64,000 nt of DNA, taken from the NCBI GenBank assembly GCA_020205615.1, contig CM035164.1, forward strand, positions 119,952,767 to 120,016,766, read 5' to 3'. Both the position numbers and the translations under genes were made by a program. This DNA is from Panax quinquefolius (lineage: Eukaryota; Streptophyta; Magnoliopsida; Apiales; Araliaceae). The notes beneath the pieces are model-generated. The model searched no databases, was not told the origin of the DNA, and saw only the letters and a program-made list of their open reading frames with translations. Positions 47,923 to 60,667 of this stretch are shown one piece after another. Position 1 is the stretch's first letter. Each line of letters starts with the position of its first letter.

Positions 47923-50739
47923 TGTAAAATCCCAAATTTTATGAATAAAGAATTAATTTTCTCGAAATATTTTTTTCAAAATTATGGAATAAATTTGATA
48001 TAATGTTATAGTTGTGGGTAATATTTATAAATTTTACAAAGTAAACAAGTGGTTATATAATATTCGATTGGTCGGGGAATATTCATTTTATCAGGGAATA
48101 TTCGTACGACGGCACAATCATTGGTAGACCCCACAACGGAAGTATTGTCGTAGTAAGAAAATGACATAATTATCTTTTTATAAAATAAACGTGAAAGTGT
48201 TACTGAATTAAAGCGTTGAACTACCCATTAGTAAAAAGTACGATATACGCGTGGTTGCATAGTAGCACACGGTATTGGTTATTAATGTTTACGTGAGAAG
48301 TCACTCAGTTATACTCAATGATTGCTACAGTAATTGCTATATCATATCTCTCATATTATTGATTCAATTATTGTCACAGTATCATCTGCATAATATTTTA
48401 TATTATTAAATCAATAATTGAGACGACAAAGTTATTCATATTATTATTTACGATATTGACAATGTCTAGAAGTTCTGTCAAGGAGAGGTTTGGTCACCTA
48501 ATTACGCGTCAATAAAGAGAAATCCTTATCGAAAAGCCCCTTCTTTCTTGGGAATGACCTGGTTGTTAAATATTGTGAGTTATAATATTAATGATGAATA
48601 AGTTCATGTTGATTAAAGATGAATTTGATAGTTTTATTGTGTTGGGATTATTAGTGTTAGTGGAAATCGACATCTATTCTGATGATAATTGATGTCTGGG
48701 GGTTATATTGATAAATTGGGTAATTTATCGGATAAATGAGCAATTAATTGCTACTAATTCACATGCTTATATAACTATTTATTCATATGTGTGTTCTATT
48801 GAATCACAATCATGTACTATTAGGGGAGTTAGTGTAAGATTGATAATACTTGCATGACTAAGTTAAAAATGGAGGTATAGATTGAGGTACTATACTGTAA
48901 TTCGTATTTTTCACATGATTATATTATTGATTCACATGATTGAACTATTGATTCACATTATTTACTATTAGGGGAGGTGGTGCAAGTTTTATAATACTTG
49001 CAGGACTAAATTAAAAATAAAGGAAAAGAGGAAGGTATTATACTGTAATATTCTGAGCCCCAAAACGTGCAATTATCAAAACTATATTTTCCTATAAATA
49101 GAAGCTCATTTCTTCATTATTCTTCAACAATTCACTCAAGCAATAGAGCATTTATTATAGAGAGAAAGTATATAGAGAAAGAAGAAGAGAAGTCTGCTAC
49201 CTCACTACTCTAGTATCCAGTTTCTTTCTAAGGTAAGGGGTATTATTTCTTTCGTATTCATGAAGAGAACTTCTGTTATTCTATTCGTTATTATTATGTT
49301 GGAATAACCTATCTATGCGAAGTACCGCATAAATGGTGAAATTCTTCTGTTATTCCATTCTTTATTATTACATTTGGAATATCCCGTACATGCGTTTTAC
49401 GCCGGACTGATTAAATCTTTATTATTCTATTGGAATATCACATGCATGCGTTTTCTACGGACCGGGTTAAATCTTTATTATTTTGTTGGAATATCCTCTT
49501 TTATGCGTTTTTATAGAACACGATTCCGTCTTTATTATTACATTGGAATATCACATGCATGCGTTTTCTGTAGAACACAGTTTCAGTATTTATTATTATT
49601 TGGAATAACACCAGCTTGCGGTCTATCGCATGCGTACGGTGATTTCTTCATTATTCCATTCCTTTTATACCCGGTTAGTTACTGATTTTGACTTCTATAC
49701 TCCATAAAATTTGTGGAATATCCTTGATATTTGTGCTTCATCCAAGATCTTTTCATGGAAATATTCTTATGAGCATTCTTGAATTTTACTCTACAAAGAA
49801 GTATCATGTTGACAATTTGGACGTTGTTAGTTCCTGGATAAATTAATTCTTGAACTTGTTTTATTGAATTCTTATATCATTGGCATCATCCTCAGGTTTA
49901 TAATATGTTGAAAGTCATCTGTGGCCTGTAATGCATAGATGGACTTGGTATTATTATGACGAGGATTATTTAAGTATAATCATGGCCCGTAATGTTATAA
50001 ATAATGTGGAAAAAGTCCTCATTGGCCCGTAGTGCATTGATGGACAGTTTTTGGTATGATTATGGCTATGGATTCTATTCGGCCAAGGGTGCAAAAGATG
50101 AATTGTTTTATGGCATGATCAGGACCATTGATGAAAACACGATTATCTTTGGCCCGTAGTGCATGGATAATTTGTGGTCGTGATACTAATGAATATCCTT
50201 GGCCGTAGTGCAGGGATGATGTGGATTATTTATTAAGCTGAGTCCTAACGATAAAAGTGATGAAAAAACCTTTTAAAACATAAAAGATAGTAGATTTTAT
50301 TTTTTCTACTTGACTCTTTTAATGGATTGCTTGTTCCGCTGCAGTTAAACTTGATGTCTATTGTATTTTATCAGTTTAACATTATTGAAGGCTAATGATA
50401 ATTTATTCTGCATTATCTTAGTCATAATATTTCTTACTGGGCTAGTTGAGCTCACCTTTTCTTTCATTGTCCTCTTCAGGAAATGAGAATATAGCTGGGA
50501 CAAGTCGGGGAACGGAGTGATGGTCCAGATAGATGGTTGTAGTAGTCCTCACTATTATGTAAAATAGTGTGATAATAATTATAGTAAGGGCTTTATTTAA
50601 GTTTGTATACTCTCTAAGAGAATTATCCGTGCTGAAACTCTCAGCTACGTTTTGTATCAAAGAAGTTTGTATTTAAATTTTGTACGATGTATTTGGCGAC
50701 TCAAGATGGGTGATGTATACCTGTTTTGGGGGCGTCACA
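47923..50739 (+). repeat. Element E LTR2
   Basis: Starts TGTAAAATCCC right after the polypurine tract (47908-47922) and ends GGGGGCGTCACA. It keeps the TATA box (49093-49101), GAATATTC sites (48077-48103), the conserved U3 block (about 48478-48555) and 57-bp type repeats (49270-49630). It is close to LTR1 along its whole length. Confidence 0.92.
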
Positions 50740-52243
50740 GTTGGTATCAAAGCTTAGGGATATGATCCTGGCTAAGATGTGAGACTAGAACTAGGAGGGA
50801 GAGGCAGAATTTCTTCGCTAGTATGACCTACCTAAGTTTATTTGGTATTTAATTGGTCGGTCAGAGAATAGGGATAATATGTGATATGTTAATTAACCCT
50901 TGTTTGTTGCAGTATTTGAAAATGACATCCGAGAATGTTGAGAATAACAATGGAGCACAGGAGACCGTTGAATCACCAACGATCAATACTCAAGGTAATG
51001 TGCAACAGGAAGGTGATAATCCTCCTATAAACAACAACACCGATCAAATGATAAGCGATGGGATGTTTAGAGGCTTTATGCAATTCATGCAACATCAGGC
51101 GAGAGAGACTCCTGTTCAAAATGCAGGTGGAAACAATGGCAACCCACGGCTGGTCACTGCTAAGCAGTTCAAGGAGCTGGGACCGCCAGAGTTTTTGGGA
51201 AAACCAGAACCACTTAAGGCGGAGATGTGGTTAAAGCAGATCTCAAAGATATTTGATGTCTTGGGATGCTCCGAGGAGCAAAAGGTTCCCTTTTCCACCT
51301 TTATGTTGCGTGAAGAGGCAGATTACTGGTGGGCATCTGTAAAACGTACACAGCCTGACGCACTCAAGATGTCTTGGGAGAAGTTCCAAGAGTTGTTCAA
51401 CGACAAGTACTTTCCCGAAAGTATTCGTCACATGAAAGAGGTAGAGTTCATCAAGTTGGAGCAAAACAATATGACCGTGTCGTAATACGAGGCTAAATTT
51501 GTGGAGTTATCCCGATTTGTATCCCATTTGGTTGATAATGAGGAGCGAATGACGCGAATGTTTCTGCGAGGTTTGAAACCCGAAATACATCAATACCTCC
51601 TTTCTCACAAACTTTGTTTATATTCAGATGTTGTCAATAGGGCTCAGTTAGTGGAGCGCGATAATGAGTCATCACAACCAAAAGGTAATGACCAGCAACA
51701 CGATAATAATCATATCAGTGGCAACGGCCATCGGAACAATGATAACCATCGTGGGGGAAATGATCATGCCAAGAATGGTAACCACTTCGGTGGTAATCAT
51801 GGCCAAGATAATTGAAATGGACATTTCAAGAGGAAAAGGTTCAATAATGATGGAAAGACAGCAGCACTAACACCCGTTTCAAAGGAAGAAGAACAACCAC
51901 CGGTTGTATGTTTTAAATCTTGAGACGGGAGAGGACACATCCGTCTAAAAGACGTCTGTGACAATCCAAAGCGTGTTTTAATTGCGAAAGAGAAGGTCAC
52001 CTAGCTCGATTTTATCGTATGGTGAAGTCAAGTCCAGCTGGGATAGTGATGCCAAAGGATGTCCCAGACAAGTCAAAGCTGGTAGTATAAGTGAGAGCGT
52101 TTATCAAGGAACCTTAATGAAGTTATCCCGGGTAAGTTAATCATAAACTCTTGTGAAGTCTATACCTTATTTGATACCGGTTCTACCCATTCTTTTATCT
52201 CTCTTGCTTGCGCTCAACGTTTAAATTTGACCCCAGAGAAGTT
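50740..52243 (+). pseudogene. Element E second internal region: truncated gag-protease
   Basis: Primer site at 50742-50753, then gag from ATG 50922, nearly identical to the first copy. A CAA to TAA change at 51483-51485 and a further stop near 51813 break it. The zinc knuckles near 51910-52015 carry small insertions. It reaches the protease motif LFDTGSTHSF (about 52170-52200) and stops at LTPEK, where the sequence switches to C RT on the other strand. Confidence 0.85.
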
Positions 52244-52790
52244 TATTTTCACGAAGCTTTTGGAGTTTCAGCCTCATGTGTTGTTCATGATCTTCATGGC
52301 TTTTGGAATATATGAGGATGTCATCAATAAAGACGAACACAAAGTGATCCAAATATTCCTTGAATACTCGGTTCATCATATCCATGAAGGCAGCAGGAGC
52401 ATTAGTCAATCCAAAAGACATGACTAAGAATTCATAATGCATCTTGAAGTTTCAAGGCGATCTTTGGAATATCCTCAGTTTTAACCTTCAGCTGATGATA
52501 TCCAGAATGAAGATCGATCTTTGAAAAGAATTGTGCTCCTTACAACTGGACAAATAGGTCATCAATGCGAGGCAACGGATACCTATTCTTGATGGTGACA
52601 TGATTCAACTCCCGATAATCAATACAAAGTCGCACACTTCCATCTTTCTTCTTTACGAATAGAACATGAGCACCCCAAGGAGATGTACTAGGATGAATGA
52701 AACCAATGTCTAACAATTCCTGTAATTAGGTTTTTAACTCCTGAAGTTCAATAGGAGCCATTCGGTATGGGGCTTTGGAAATGGATTTTG
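52244..52790 (-). pseudogene. Element C reverse transcriptase, N-terminal part
   Basis: 52442-52244 carries [20 protein letters not shown] and the active-site box [10 protein letters not shown]. Further right, 52790-52450 carries RT fingers in other frames (FVKKKDG-type near 52650, [14 protein letters not shown] near 52580). The thumb side is lost at the E junction (about 52244). Frameshifts separate the two halves. Confidence 0.82.
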
Positions 52791-52797
52791 TACCGGG

Positions 52798-53580
52798 TTA
52801 AAGGTCGATACCAAACTCAATTTCACGCTCCGGGGGTAGGCCAGGAAGTTCTTCGGGGAATACGTCAGGGAATTTATTAATAATAGAAATATCATTCAAA
52901 TTTGATGTATTTTTGTTTAAATCTGTGACATTAGCTAAGAAAGCTTGACATCTATTTTTCAATAAACGAATAGCTTTATGGCTTGAGATGACCATGATTG
53001 ACTTTAATAGTTTGGTTGCTTGAATTCGCATAATAGGTTGGTTAGGAATATGAAAGCTAACAACCTTACGAAAACAATCAATTTTTGCATGATGAGTAAT
53101 TAACCAATCAATCCCTAGAATCACGTCAAATGCAAGTATTTTTAAAGAAATAAGATCGACGAGTAAACGCGAGTTCTTGATTTGAATCAAACAAGACTTA
53201 TAAGCGATTGGATGTAATGAAGGTTTCTCCCAACGGAGTTTTAACTGATAAGTCAAAGTCTAATTTCTCCGGAGTCAAATTTAAACGTTGAGCGCAAGTA
53301 GGAGAAATAAAAGAATGGGTAGAACCGGTATCAAATAAGGTATAAACTTCGCTAGAGTTTATGATAAGCTTACTCGTGATGACCTCGTTCGGGTCCCTTG
53401 CTTTCTGGGAGGTCACAAAAAACGCTCTCTCTTGAACTATCGACTTTGAATTTTCTGGGACGGCCTTTGGTTCCTCCATCCCAGCTGGACTTATCTTCGG
53501 TGCCCGACAAAATCGGGCTAAGTGACCTTCTCTTCCACAATTATAACACGCTTTGGACAGCATCGCGCAGTTTGGACTGA
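52798..53580 (-). pseudogene. Element C protease and second gag zinc knuckle
   Basis: 53563-53198 contains CYNCGREGHLARFC (complete CCHC) and LFDTGSTHSF with catalytic Asp. 53256-52798 contains LPVDLISLKIL-type sequence and VILGIDWL, then the linker to RT with FPEELPGLPPEREIEF. A frameshift near 53200-53250 separates the two. Otherwise this block is well preserved. Confidence 0.85.
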
Positions 53581-53599
53581 TGTATCCCTCCCCTCCGCA

Positions 53600-54582
53600 T
53601 TTGAAGCATATGATATGATGTGTCCCTTAACAACGGGTGTTGGTGCTGACTTTTTTCCATCATTGTTGAATCTCCTTTTCTTGAAATGTCCACTCTTATT
53701 GTCTTGGCCATGATTACCACCTAAGTGGTTACCATTTCTGTCATGTTGATTTCCTCCACGTTTGTTGTCACCGCTTCAATGACTGCTACCACTGGTATTA
53801 TCATTTTGCCGGCTGCTTTCTCTTGGTTGGGTTGACTCGTTATCGCGCTCCAATAACTGAGCCCTATTTACAACATCGGAATACAAACATAGTTTATGAG
53901 AAATTAAGTATTGACGTATCTCGAGTTTCAAACCTCTTAAAAATATCTGTGTCATTCTCTCTTTATTATCAACCAAGTGGGACGGAAACCGGGACAACTC
54001 GGCAAACTTAGCTTCGTACTGTGACACGGTCATATTGTTCTGCTCCAACTTGATAAACTCTACCTCTTTCATGTGATGAATACTTTCGGGAAAGTACTTG
54101 TCGTTGAATAGTTCTTAGAACTTCTCCCAAGACATCTTCAGTGCGGCAGGTTGAGTTCGCTTTACCGATTCCCACCAGTAATCTGCCTCTCCTCGCAACA
54201 TAAAGGTGGCAAAGGGAACCTTTTGCTCCTCGGAGCATCCCAAGATATCAAATATCTTGGTGATTTGCTTTATCCACGCTTCCGCCTTAAGTGGTTTTGG
54301 CTCTCTAATAAACTCCTGTGGTCTCAGCTCCTTAAACTATTTAGCTGTGATCATCCGAGAGTTTCCAGTGTTTCCACCTATATTTTGGACAAGATCCGCT
54401 CTTGCCTGATGTTGCATGAATTGCATGAAGCCTCTGAACATTCCATCGTTCATCATTTGGTCAATGTTGTTGTTTGCATGAGGATTGTCGCCTTCCTGAT
54501 GCACATTATCCTGATTATTGATTTATGGAGACTCAACGGTCTCCTGCACTCCATTGCTATTCTCAACATTCTCGGATGTCAT
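53600..54582 (-). pseudogene. Element C gag
   Basis: The ATG at 54582 gives MTSENVENSNG, like E. Stops at about 54525, 54340 and 54115 break the frame. Capsid motifs (MFRGFMQFMQHQA, FDILGCSEEQKVPFATFMLR, KYFPESIRHMKEVEF) are clear. The region of the first zinc knuckle (about 53600-53625) has lost bases. Confidence 0.82.
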
Positions 54583-54755
54583 TTTCAAATGATGCCACAA
54601 AACAAGGGTTAATTAACATGCAATATATTATCCCTATACTCTAACCGACCAATTAAATACCAAATAAACTTAGGTAGGTCATACTAGCGAAGGAATTCCC
54701 CGTCTCTCCCCTCCTAGTTCTAGTCTCACATCTTAGCCAGGGATCATATCCCTAA

Positions 54756-54767
54756 GATTTGATACCA
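54756..54767 (-). promoter_or_regulatory. Element C primer-binding site
   Basis: On the minus strand, TGGTATCAAATC lies two bases from the 5' LTR. It is the initiator-Met type site with one extra change relative to B and E. Confidence 0.75.
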
Positions 54768-54769
54768 AC

Positions 54770-57499
54770 TGTAACGCCCCCAAAACAGGTATACATCACC
54801 ATCTTGAGTCGCCAAATACATGGTACAAAATTTAAATACAAACTTCTTTGATACAAAACGTAGCTGAGAGTTTCAACATGGATAATGTCTCGTAGAGAGT
54901 ATACAAACTCAAATAAAGTCTTTATTACAATTATTATCACACTATTTTACATAATAGTGAGGACTACTATATCCATCTATCTGGACCATCACTCCGTTCT
55001 CGACTTGTCCTAGCTATATTCTTATTTCCTGAAGAGGACAGTCAAAGAAAGGGTGAGCTCAACTAGCCCAGTAAGAAATATTATGACTAAGATAATGCAG
55101 AATAAATTATCATTAGCCTTCAACAATGTTAAACTGATTAAATACAGTAGACATCAAGTTTAACAGCAGTGGAACAAGAAATCCATTAAAAGAGTCAAGT
55201 AGAGAATAAAATCTACTATCTTATATGATTTAAAAGGTTTTTCATCACTTTTATCGCTGAGACTCAGCTTAATAAATAATTCACATCATCAAATCACCCC
55301 TGCACTACGGCCAAGGATATTCTTTAGTATCACGACCACAAATTATCCATACACTACGGGCCAAGGATATTTGTGTATTCATTAATGGTCATGATCATGC
55401 CAACAATTTTCCATCAACGCACTACGAACCAATGAGGACTTTTACCACATCATTTGTAACATTACGATCATGATTACACCGAATAATCCCTGGTCATAAT
55501 CATACCAAGTCCATCTATGCACTACAGGCCACAGATGACTTTCAACAAAATATAAACTTGAGGATGATGACAATGATATAAGAATTCAATAAAACAAGTT
55601 CAAGAATTAATTTATCCAGCAACTAACAACATCCAAATTGTCAACATGATACTTCTTTGTAGAGTAAAATTTAAGAATGCTCAGAAGAATATTTCCATGA
55701 AAAGATACTGGATGAAGCCCAAATATCAAGGATATTCCACTAATTTCATGTAGTATAGAAGTAAAAACTTTAACCAACTGAGTATAACAAGGAATGGAAT
55801 AACAAAAGAAATCACCAGGCATGCGATAGACCACACAGGCAGGTTATTCCAGCAGAATAATAAATAACGGAACCAGGTCCGGCGTAAAATGCACAGACAG
55901 GATATTCCAACAGAATAATAATGACGGGATAAGGTTCGGCGTAAAACGCACAGATAGGATATTCCAATAGAATATTAAAGACGGAATCAGGTCCGGCGTA
56001 AAACGCACAGACAGGATATTCCAACAGAATAATAAAGAATGGAATAACAGAAGAATTTCACCATGTATGCGGTACTTCGCATAGATAGGTTATTCCAACA
56101 TAATAATAAAGAATGGAATAACAGAAGTTCTCTCCATGAAGACAAAAGAAAGAAATAATACCCCTTACTATAATAATAATATCCCTTACCTTAGAAAGAA
56201 ATTGGATACTAGAGTAGTGAGGTAGCAGACTTCTCTTCTTTTTTCTCTCTATACTTTCTCTTTATAATAAATTCTCTATAGCTTGAGTGAATTGGTGAAG
56301 AATAATGAAGAAATGAGCTTCTATTTATAGGAAAATATAGTTTCGATAATTGCACGTTTTGGGCCTCAGAATATTACAGTGTAATAACTTCCTCTTTTCC
56401 TTTATTTTTAATTTAGTCCTGCAAGTATTATCAAACTTGCACCACCTCCCCTAATAGTAAATCATGTGAATTAATAGTTCATTCATGTGACTTAATAGTA
56501 TAATCATGTGAAAAAACTAATTATAGTATAATACCTCCATCTATACCTCCATTTTTAACTTAGTTATGCAAGTATTATCAATCTTGTACCAACTCTCCTA
56601 ATAGTACATGAATGTGATTCAATAGTACACACATGTGAATAAATAGTTATATAAGCATGTGAATTAGTAGCAATTAATTGCTCATTTATCCGATAAATTA
56701 TTCGATTTATCAATATAACCCCCAGACATCAATTATCATCGGAATAGATGTCGATTTCCACTAACACTAATAATCCCAACACAATAGAACTATCAAATTC
56801 ATCTTTAATCAACACGAACTTATTCATCATTAATATTATAACTCACAATATTTAACAACCAAGTCGTTCCCAGGAAAGAGGGGGCTTTCCGATAAGGATT
56901 TCTCCTTATTGGCGCACAATTAGGTGACCAAACCTCTCCTTGATAAAACTTCTAGATATTGTAAATATTGCAATTTAATAATATGAATAACTTTGTCGTC
57001 TCAATTATTGATTTAATAATATATCATATAATGCAGATGATACTCTGACAATAATTGAATCAATAATATGAGAGATATGATGCAGCAATTACTGTAGCAA
57101 TAATTGAGTATAACTGAGTGACTTCTCACGTAAGCATCAATAACCAATACCGTGTGCTACTATGCAACTACGCTTATTACTGTACTTTTACTACCGGGTA
57201 GTTCAACAGTTTTAACGGTAACACTTTCGTCGTTGTTTTTATAAAAAGATAATTCTGTCATTTCCTTACTACGACAATACTTCCGTTGTGGGGTCCACCA
57301 ATGATTGTGTCATCGTACGAATATTCTCTGTTAAAACGAATATTCCCCGACCAATCGAATATTATATAACCACTTGCTTACTTTGCAAAATTTGTAAATA
57401 ATACCCACAACTATAACATTATATCATATCCACACCATAATATTCAAAAATATATTTCGAGAAAATTTAATCTTTATTTATAAAAGTTGGGGTCTTACA
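54770..57499 (-). repeat. Element C 5' LTR
   Basis: Starts TGTAACGCCCCC and ends GGGGTCTTACA, followed by the target duplication AAACA. The TATA box is at 56321-56329 (minus), 57-bp repeats at about 55840-56140 and the conserved U3 block at about 56870-56945. Length 2730 bp. Confidence 0.92.
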
Positions 57500-57504
57500 A
57501 AACA

Positions 57505-58798
57505 TGTCGGTGGGCCCCATTTTTGACTGAAATTTGATTTTAGCCTGTAAAATCGTCCGTATGTGGATTTCGGTCAATTTCTGTTTGAAATTTAGAAAAA
57601 CTGAAACTTACAAAGTTGTAGAGAATTGAATTTCCTATGGAATGGATATAAGATTTTAATTTTTCTGATAAAAGGGCTATTTATTATGAATTATTAAAGT
57701 TCTGGAATATTGAGTCTGAATTAATTTTGTTACAAAAAATATTTAAAACATGTTTTTCTAGAAGGTGGGCCCTCACAATTGTACTTTTGCATGTGGGAAA
57801 TGCTGGAATCTGAATTGAAAGGAGGCGTATGAATTTTGTTATTAATAATATTATTTTATTAAATTTTCTGCTTTGGTGTTCTAAGCATTTTTCTATAAAT
57901 AGGGTGCTTAGGTTAGAATTGGAAATCACACAATAAACTAAAGTTTTCTCTATCTATATTATCGAGCGTATTTTTGTGAGTATTTAGATATCTTGAGTGT
58001 TGCTATACGGTGCAAGTTACTTAAGCATTACATCCGATAATCTAGTCAGAAATACTGCTCTTTTGAGGTAAGGGATTGTAAGGGTTATTATATTTTTCAG
58101 TTTCGTAATTTTTCTGACCCTCAAAAATTCTGGAAACATTTTAAATGATAATTTGATGAGTTTTCTAGATGGTGTCCAAAAATGACGATTTTTGGATGTA
58201 TAGATTAGAAGTTATGAATTTTATGGGAAAAGACTATTTTAAAAATAAACTCTTATAACTCCTTGTGGTTAACTCCAAAATTAGTGAAATTTTTATTGGG
58301 AGTACATGTATATAACAGAAGTATACTCTGCAAATTTTGGATTTTTTGGGCAAAAGTACAGTTTATGATAAATGTCTAAATATTCGACAGTTTTGGCCAT
58401 ATGAAAAATAGTAAATGAATTTAAAAATTCGAGAAAAATATATATTCAATATGAGACTATATTTCGCTAAATCCCTTAAAAGAAAATTTTCTAGGGTGAT
58501 TTGGTATTTTTCATGAAAATGGACTAGTTATGAGTAAATGAATTAAATATGTTATGTAAAGTAACAAAATTGGAAAATAGGATTTTATGGCTTGAGAATC
58601 CTATATAAGGTATATGCAGATTTTTTATGAGGGTTTTGGTTATTGGTGATGAAATCTTATGAGTTTGGCATTTTAGGATGATTAAATGCATTAATTTGTA
58701 AAGTGTAAACAATCAAAATAAATTATTTATAAGTTTAAGAAATGATTAAAATATTTTGGTAATATGAATGATATTAGTAAATAAATTTAATGTTATTA
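57505..58798 (+). mobile_element. Element A 3' LTR, second part, truncated
   Basis: Continues the A 3' LTR after C and matches the 5' LTR from about 1046 to 2330, including TATAAATAG (57894-57902). It ends at TGTTATTA, where the 5' LTR goes on into another 2.3 kb or more of LTR sequence. Here the sequence changes to CACTAC... The rest of the LTR is not found anywhere in the window. Confidence 0.9.
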
Positions 58799-59640
58799 CA
58801 CTACAAAAAAATGGGGCTTCAAAGAACAACCGATTTTCATTGCTAAAAATGCCAAATTTCGTTCTTTAAAGGGTTTTGGAAAGCGACTTTCTTGTCGTTC
58901 GTCTTTTCGTTCTTGAATGAGCATTGCTAATTGTTCCAAGAACGACGTATTTTTTCGTTGCCAAAAGTAATACATTTTGCAACGAAATTTGGCTTTCGTA
59001 CAGAGACATCGATCCTTTAGCAACAAAATGTATTGTTGCAAAATAATTAAAATATCGTTGCTAAAAACCCCATTTCTTTGCAATAGCCTGCTAATTGGCA
59101 ACGAAATGGACTCTTTTTTTTTTGCAACAACCATGCATTTTCGTTGCAATTGACACCATTTTGTAACGACATTTTTCGTTGCAGTAAATTATGAAAATTG
59201 TTGCCTAAGCTTGCTTTCGTTGCGGAATGTAAACTTTTTTAGCAACGATTTTTGTCATTGATTATATTATTTAAGTAGCGACATTATCTTTGAATCAAGA
59301 ACGAAAATGTTTGTTGTTGGTTATTTTTCAATAGCAACGAAAATCGTCGATTAGCAACGACATTATATGTTGTCGTTTCTTTATATGTGCTACGAAAGTT
59401 GATATGATTTGTAACGATAAAAAATGTTGCCTTTTAGTTTAGTATTAATAACAATATCCTCTTTGTTGTTATTAGGTTGATTTTTCGTTGCCAAATATCA
59501 TATTTTTAATGCCATTAACAACAAAAATTTGTTGCTAAATGTATAAAAAATTGTTGCTATATTAAAACTTGTTCAATGCTTTGGTAACGAATTATATTGT
59601 TGCCAAATCAAAATTTGACATTCTTTTTGTGTACATGACT
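58799..59640. mobile_element. CACTA-like non-autonomous element
   Basis: Begins CACTACAAAAAAATGG at the exact point where the A LTR stops. The body is packed with the words GCAACGAAA and TTTCGTTGC and variants in both orientations, more than twenty copies, as in subterminal repeat regions of CACTA transposons. The other end near 59620-59636 (TTCTTTTTGTGTA) resembles a decayed inverted copy of the terminus. No 3-bp duplication is visible on the right and no transposase is present. A 117-codon minus-strand frame inside consists only of these repeats. The true right end could be further away. Confidence 0.6.
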
Positions 59641-60291
59641 GGCTCAATGTCCCCATAGCAAATAATGACAAAAATATAAAAAACTAAAATATTATTAACT
59701 TAATAAAATCATTCTCTACATAATCATTCATTATCTTTACAATTAACCATCTAAAGCTACCATAGTTCTTCAATCAAAGTATATATCTACATATAGAGAG
59801 AGAGTACACTTCAAAATTTTGTCCCTTGTCTTTCGTAAACGTAGCACGGAAATTTGATACCTAGTATTGTAAGGCAGGTCGTAGAAGCAGTCTTCCTACA
59901 CATTTAAAAATAATAGCAAGTCAGGAAAATAAAGCAAATAGGTCACCAGAGGCACTTAGTGCCAAAATCAATACACAAAGACAATAGAGTTGCTACGTGG
60001 TACAATGTCAAGGCTTGGCTCGTATTTCATAATACTTTAGAATACCACCAATTTCTTGTTCAATTTGAGTGACTAAACAATAAATATGGTTGGCACATCA
60101 ATGCATAATCACTCTCCAACCTAATTATAGCACAAGTTAGAACAAGTACTCCACTTTCCATTGCCAAAATTATTTCTCATCATTGCATTCAATTTAATAA
60201 GGGGATGGGTTATCTTCAAAAAACATGCAAAAATACTTAAAAATGATATCTTGTGAAAAGCATTTATGAGCTGAATATTGAGACTACATAC
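59641..60291 (-). other. Non-coding region, possible 3' end of a gene relic
   Basis: AT-rich, with no retroelement homology to the nest. On the minus strand a splice-acceptor-like TTTAAATGTGTAG precedes a short segment with an early stop (about 59870-59905). This could be the last exon and 3' untranslated part of the relic at 60292-60667. Otherwise nothing is recognised. Confidence 0.25.
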
Positions 60292-60667
60292 CATACATGC
60301 GAATCATAGCCGTTGTTGCGATTATCACCCATGATAAAAACTTAGTTTTTTGGTACACGCTGCACCACAGTATAAAAGCATCAGTTTCATAATTAATATT
60401 GGTTGGCCAGTAACAGTTCATTCCTATAAAAAGTATCTACATCATGCTTCCACTGGTGCTTGCCCTTTTACAACATACATAGGCTAAAATCCCAGGCCAC
60501 TTGTAATTTAAAAGGTTTTATGTATGCACATTTTCCAAATTTTGAGACAGAATAGAAAAAGAACAAGAAAATAAATGGAGAGTTGGAAGTATAGTGAAAC
60601 TGTACATACAACTAGTGTTATTTCATATTTAGGTGCTCCGAGAATGAAATCTTCTTCCTTCATGAAC
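60292..60667 (-). pseudogene. Plastid type I signal peptidase (Plsp1/TPP-like) fragment, two exons
   Basis: Two minus-strand exons with matching phases. 60667-60610 (acceptor CATTTTAG, donor GTATGT) reads FMKEEDFILGAPKYEITLV. 60359-60292 (acceptor GTGGTGCAG, donor GTATGT) reads RVPKN, a TAA stop, then VFIMGDNRNNGYDSHVW. GDNRNN.YDSHVW is the conserved C-terminal box of type I signal peptidases, and the first exon fits the segment just before it in the chloroplast enzymes that remove thylakoid transit signals. The catalytic Ser and Lys regions lie upstream in the family and are absent here; the final exon is also not seen. The in-frame stop and missing parts mark it as a pseudogene. Confidence 0.7.

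Larger units (their letters stand above)
42349..52243 (+). mobile_element. Element E: tandem LTR-int-LTR-int, inserted in C pol
   Basis: Opposite in orientation to C. Order: LTR1 (42349-45214), internal 1 (45215-47922), LTR2 (47923-50739), internal 2 (50740-about 52243), then an abrupt change into the C RT sequence at about 52244. The third LTR that would close a tandem array is missing, and about 214 bp of C pol (equivalent to B 12684-12897) is missing at the same place. No target duplication can be shown. Internal 1 lacks RT and the integrase core; internal 2 holds gag only. Confidence 0.85.
25437..57499 (-). mobile_element. Element C: Del/Tekay chromovirus carrying D and E
   Basis: The outer ends are TGTGACGCC (25437) and CTTACA (57499), flanked by AAACA on both sides. 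Without D and E it is about 10 kb: 3' LTR in two parts (25437-26050 and 38042-40249), internal region in two parts (40250-42348 and about 52244-54769), 5' LTR 54770-57499. Gag carries several stops and pol carries frameshifts, plus a loss of about 214 bp at the E junction. Confidence 0.92.

Noticed and set aside
58796..59149. Minus-strand frame of 117 codons
   Set aside because: It is made of CACTA-type subterminal repeats (GCAACGAAA words) and starts at the transposon terminus. No protein family is suggested.
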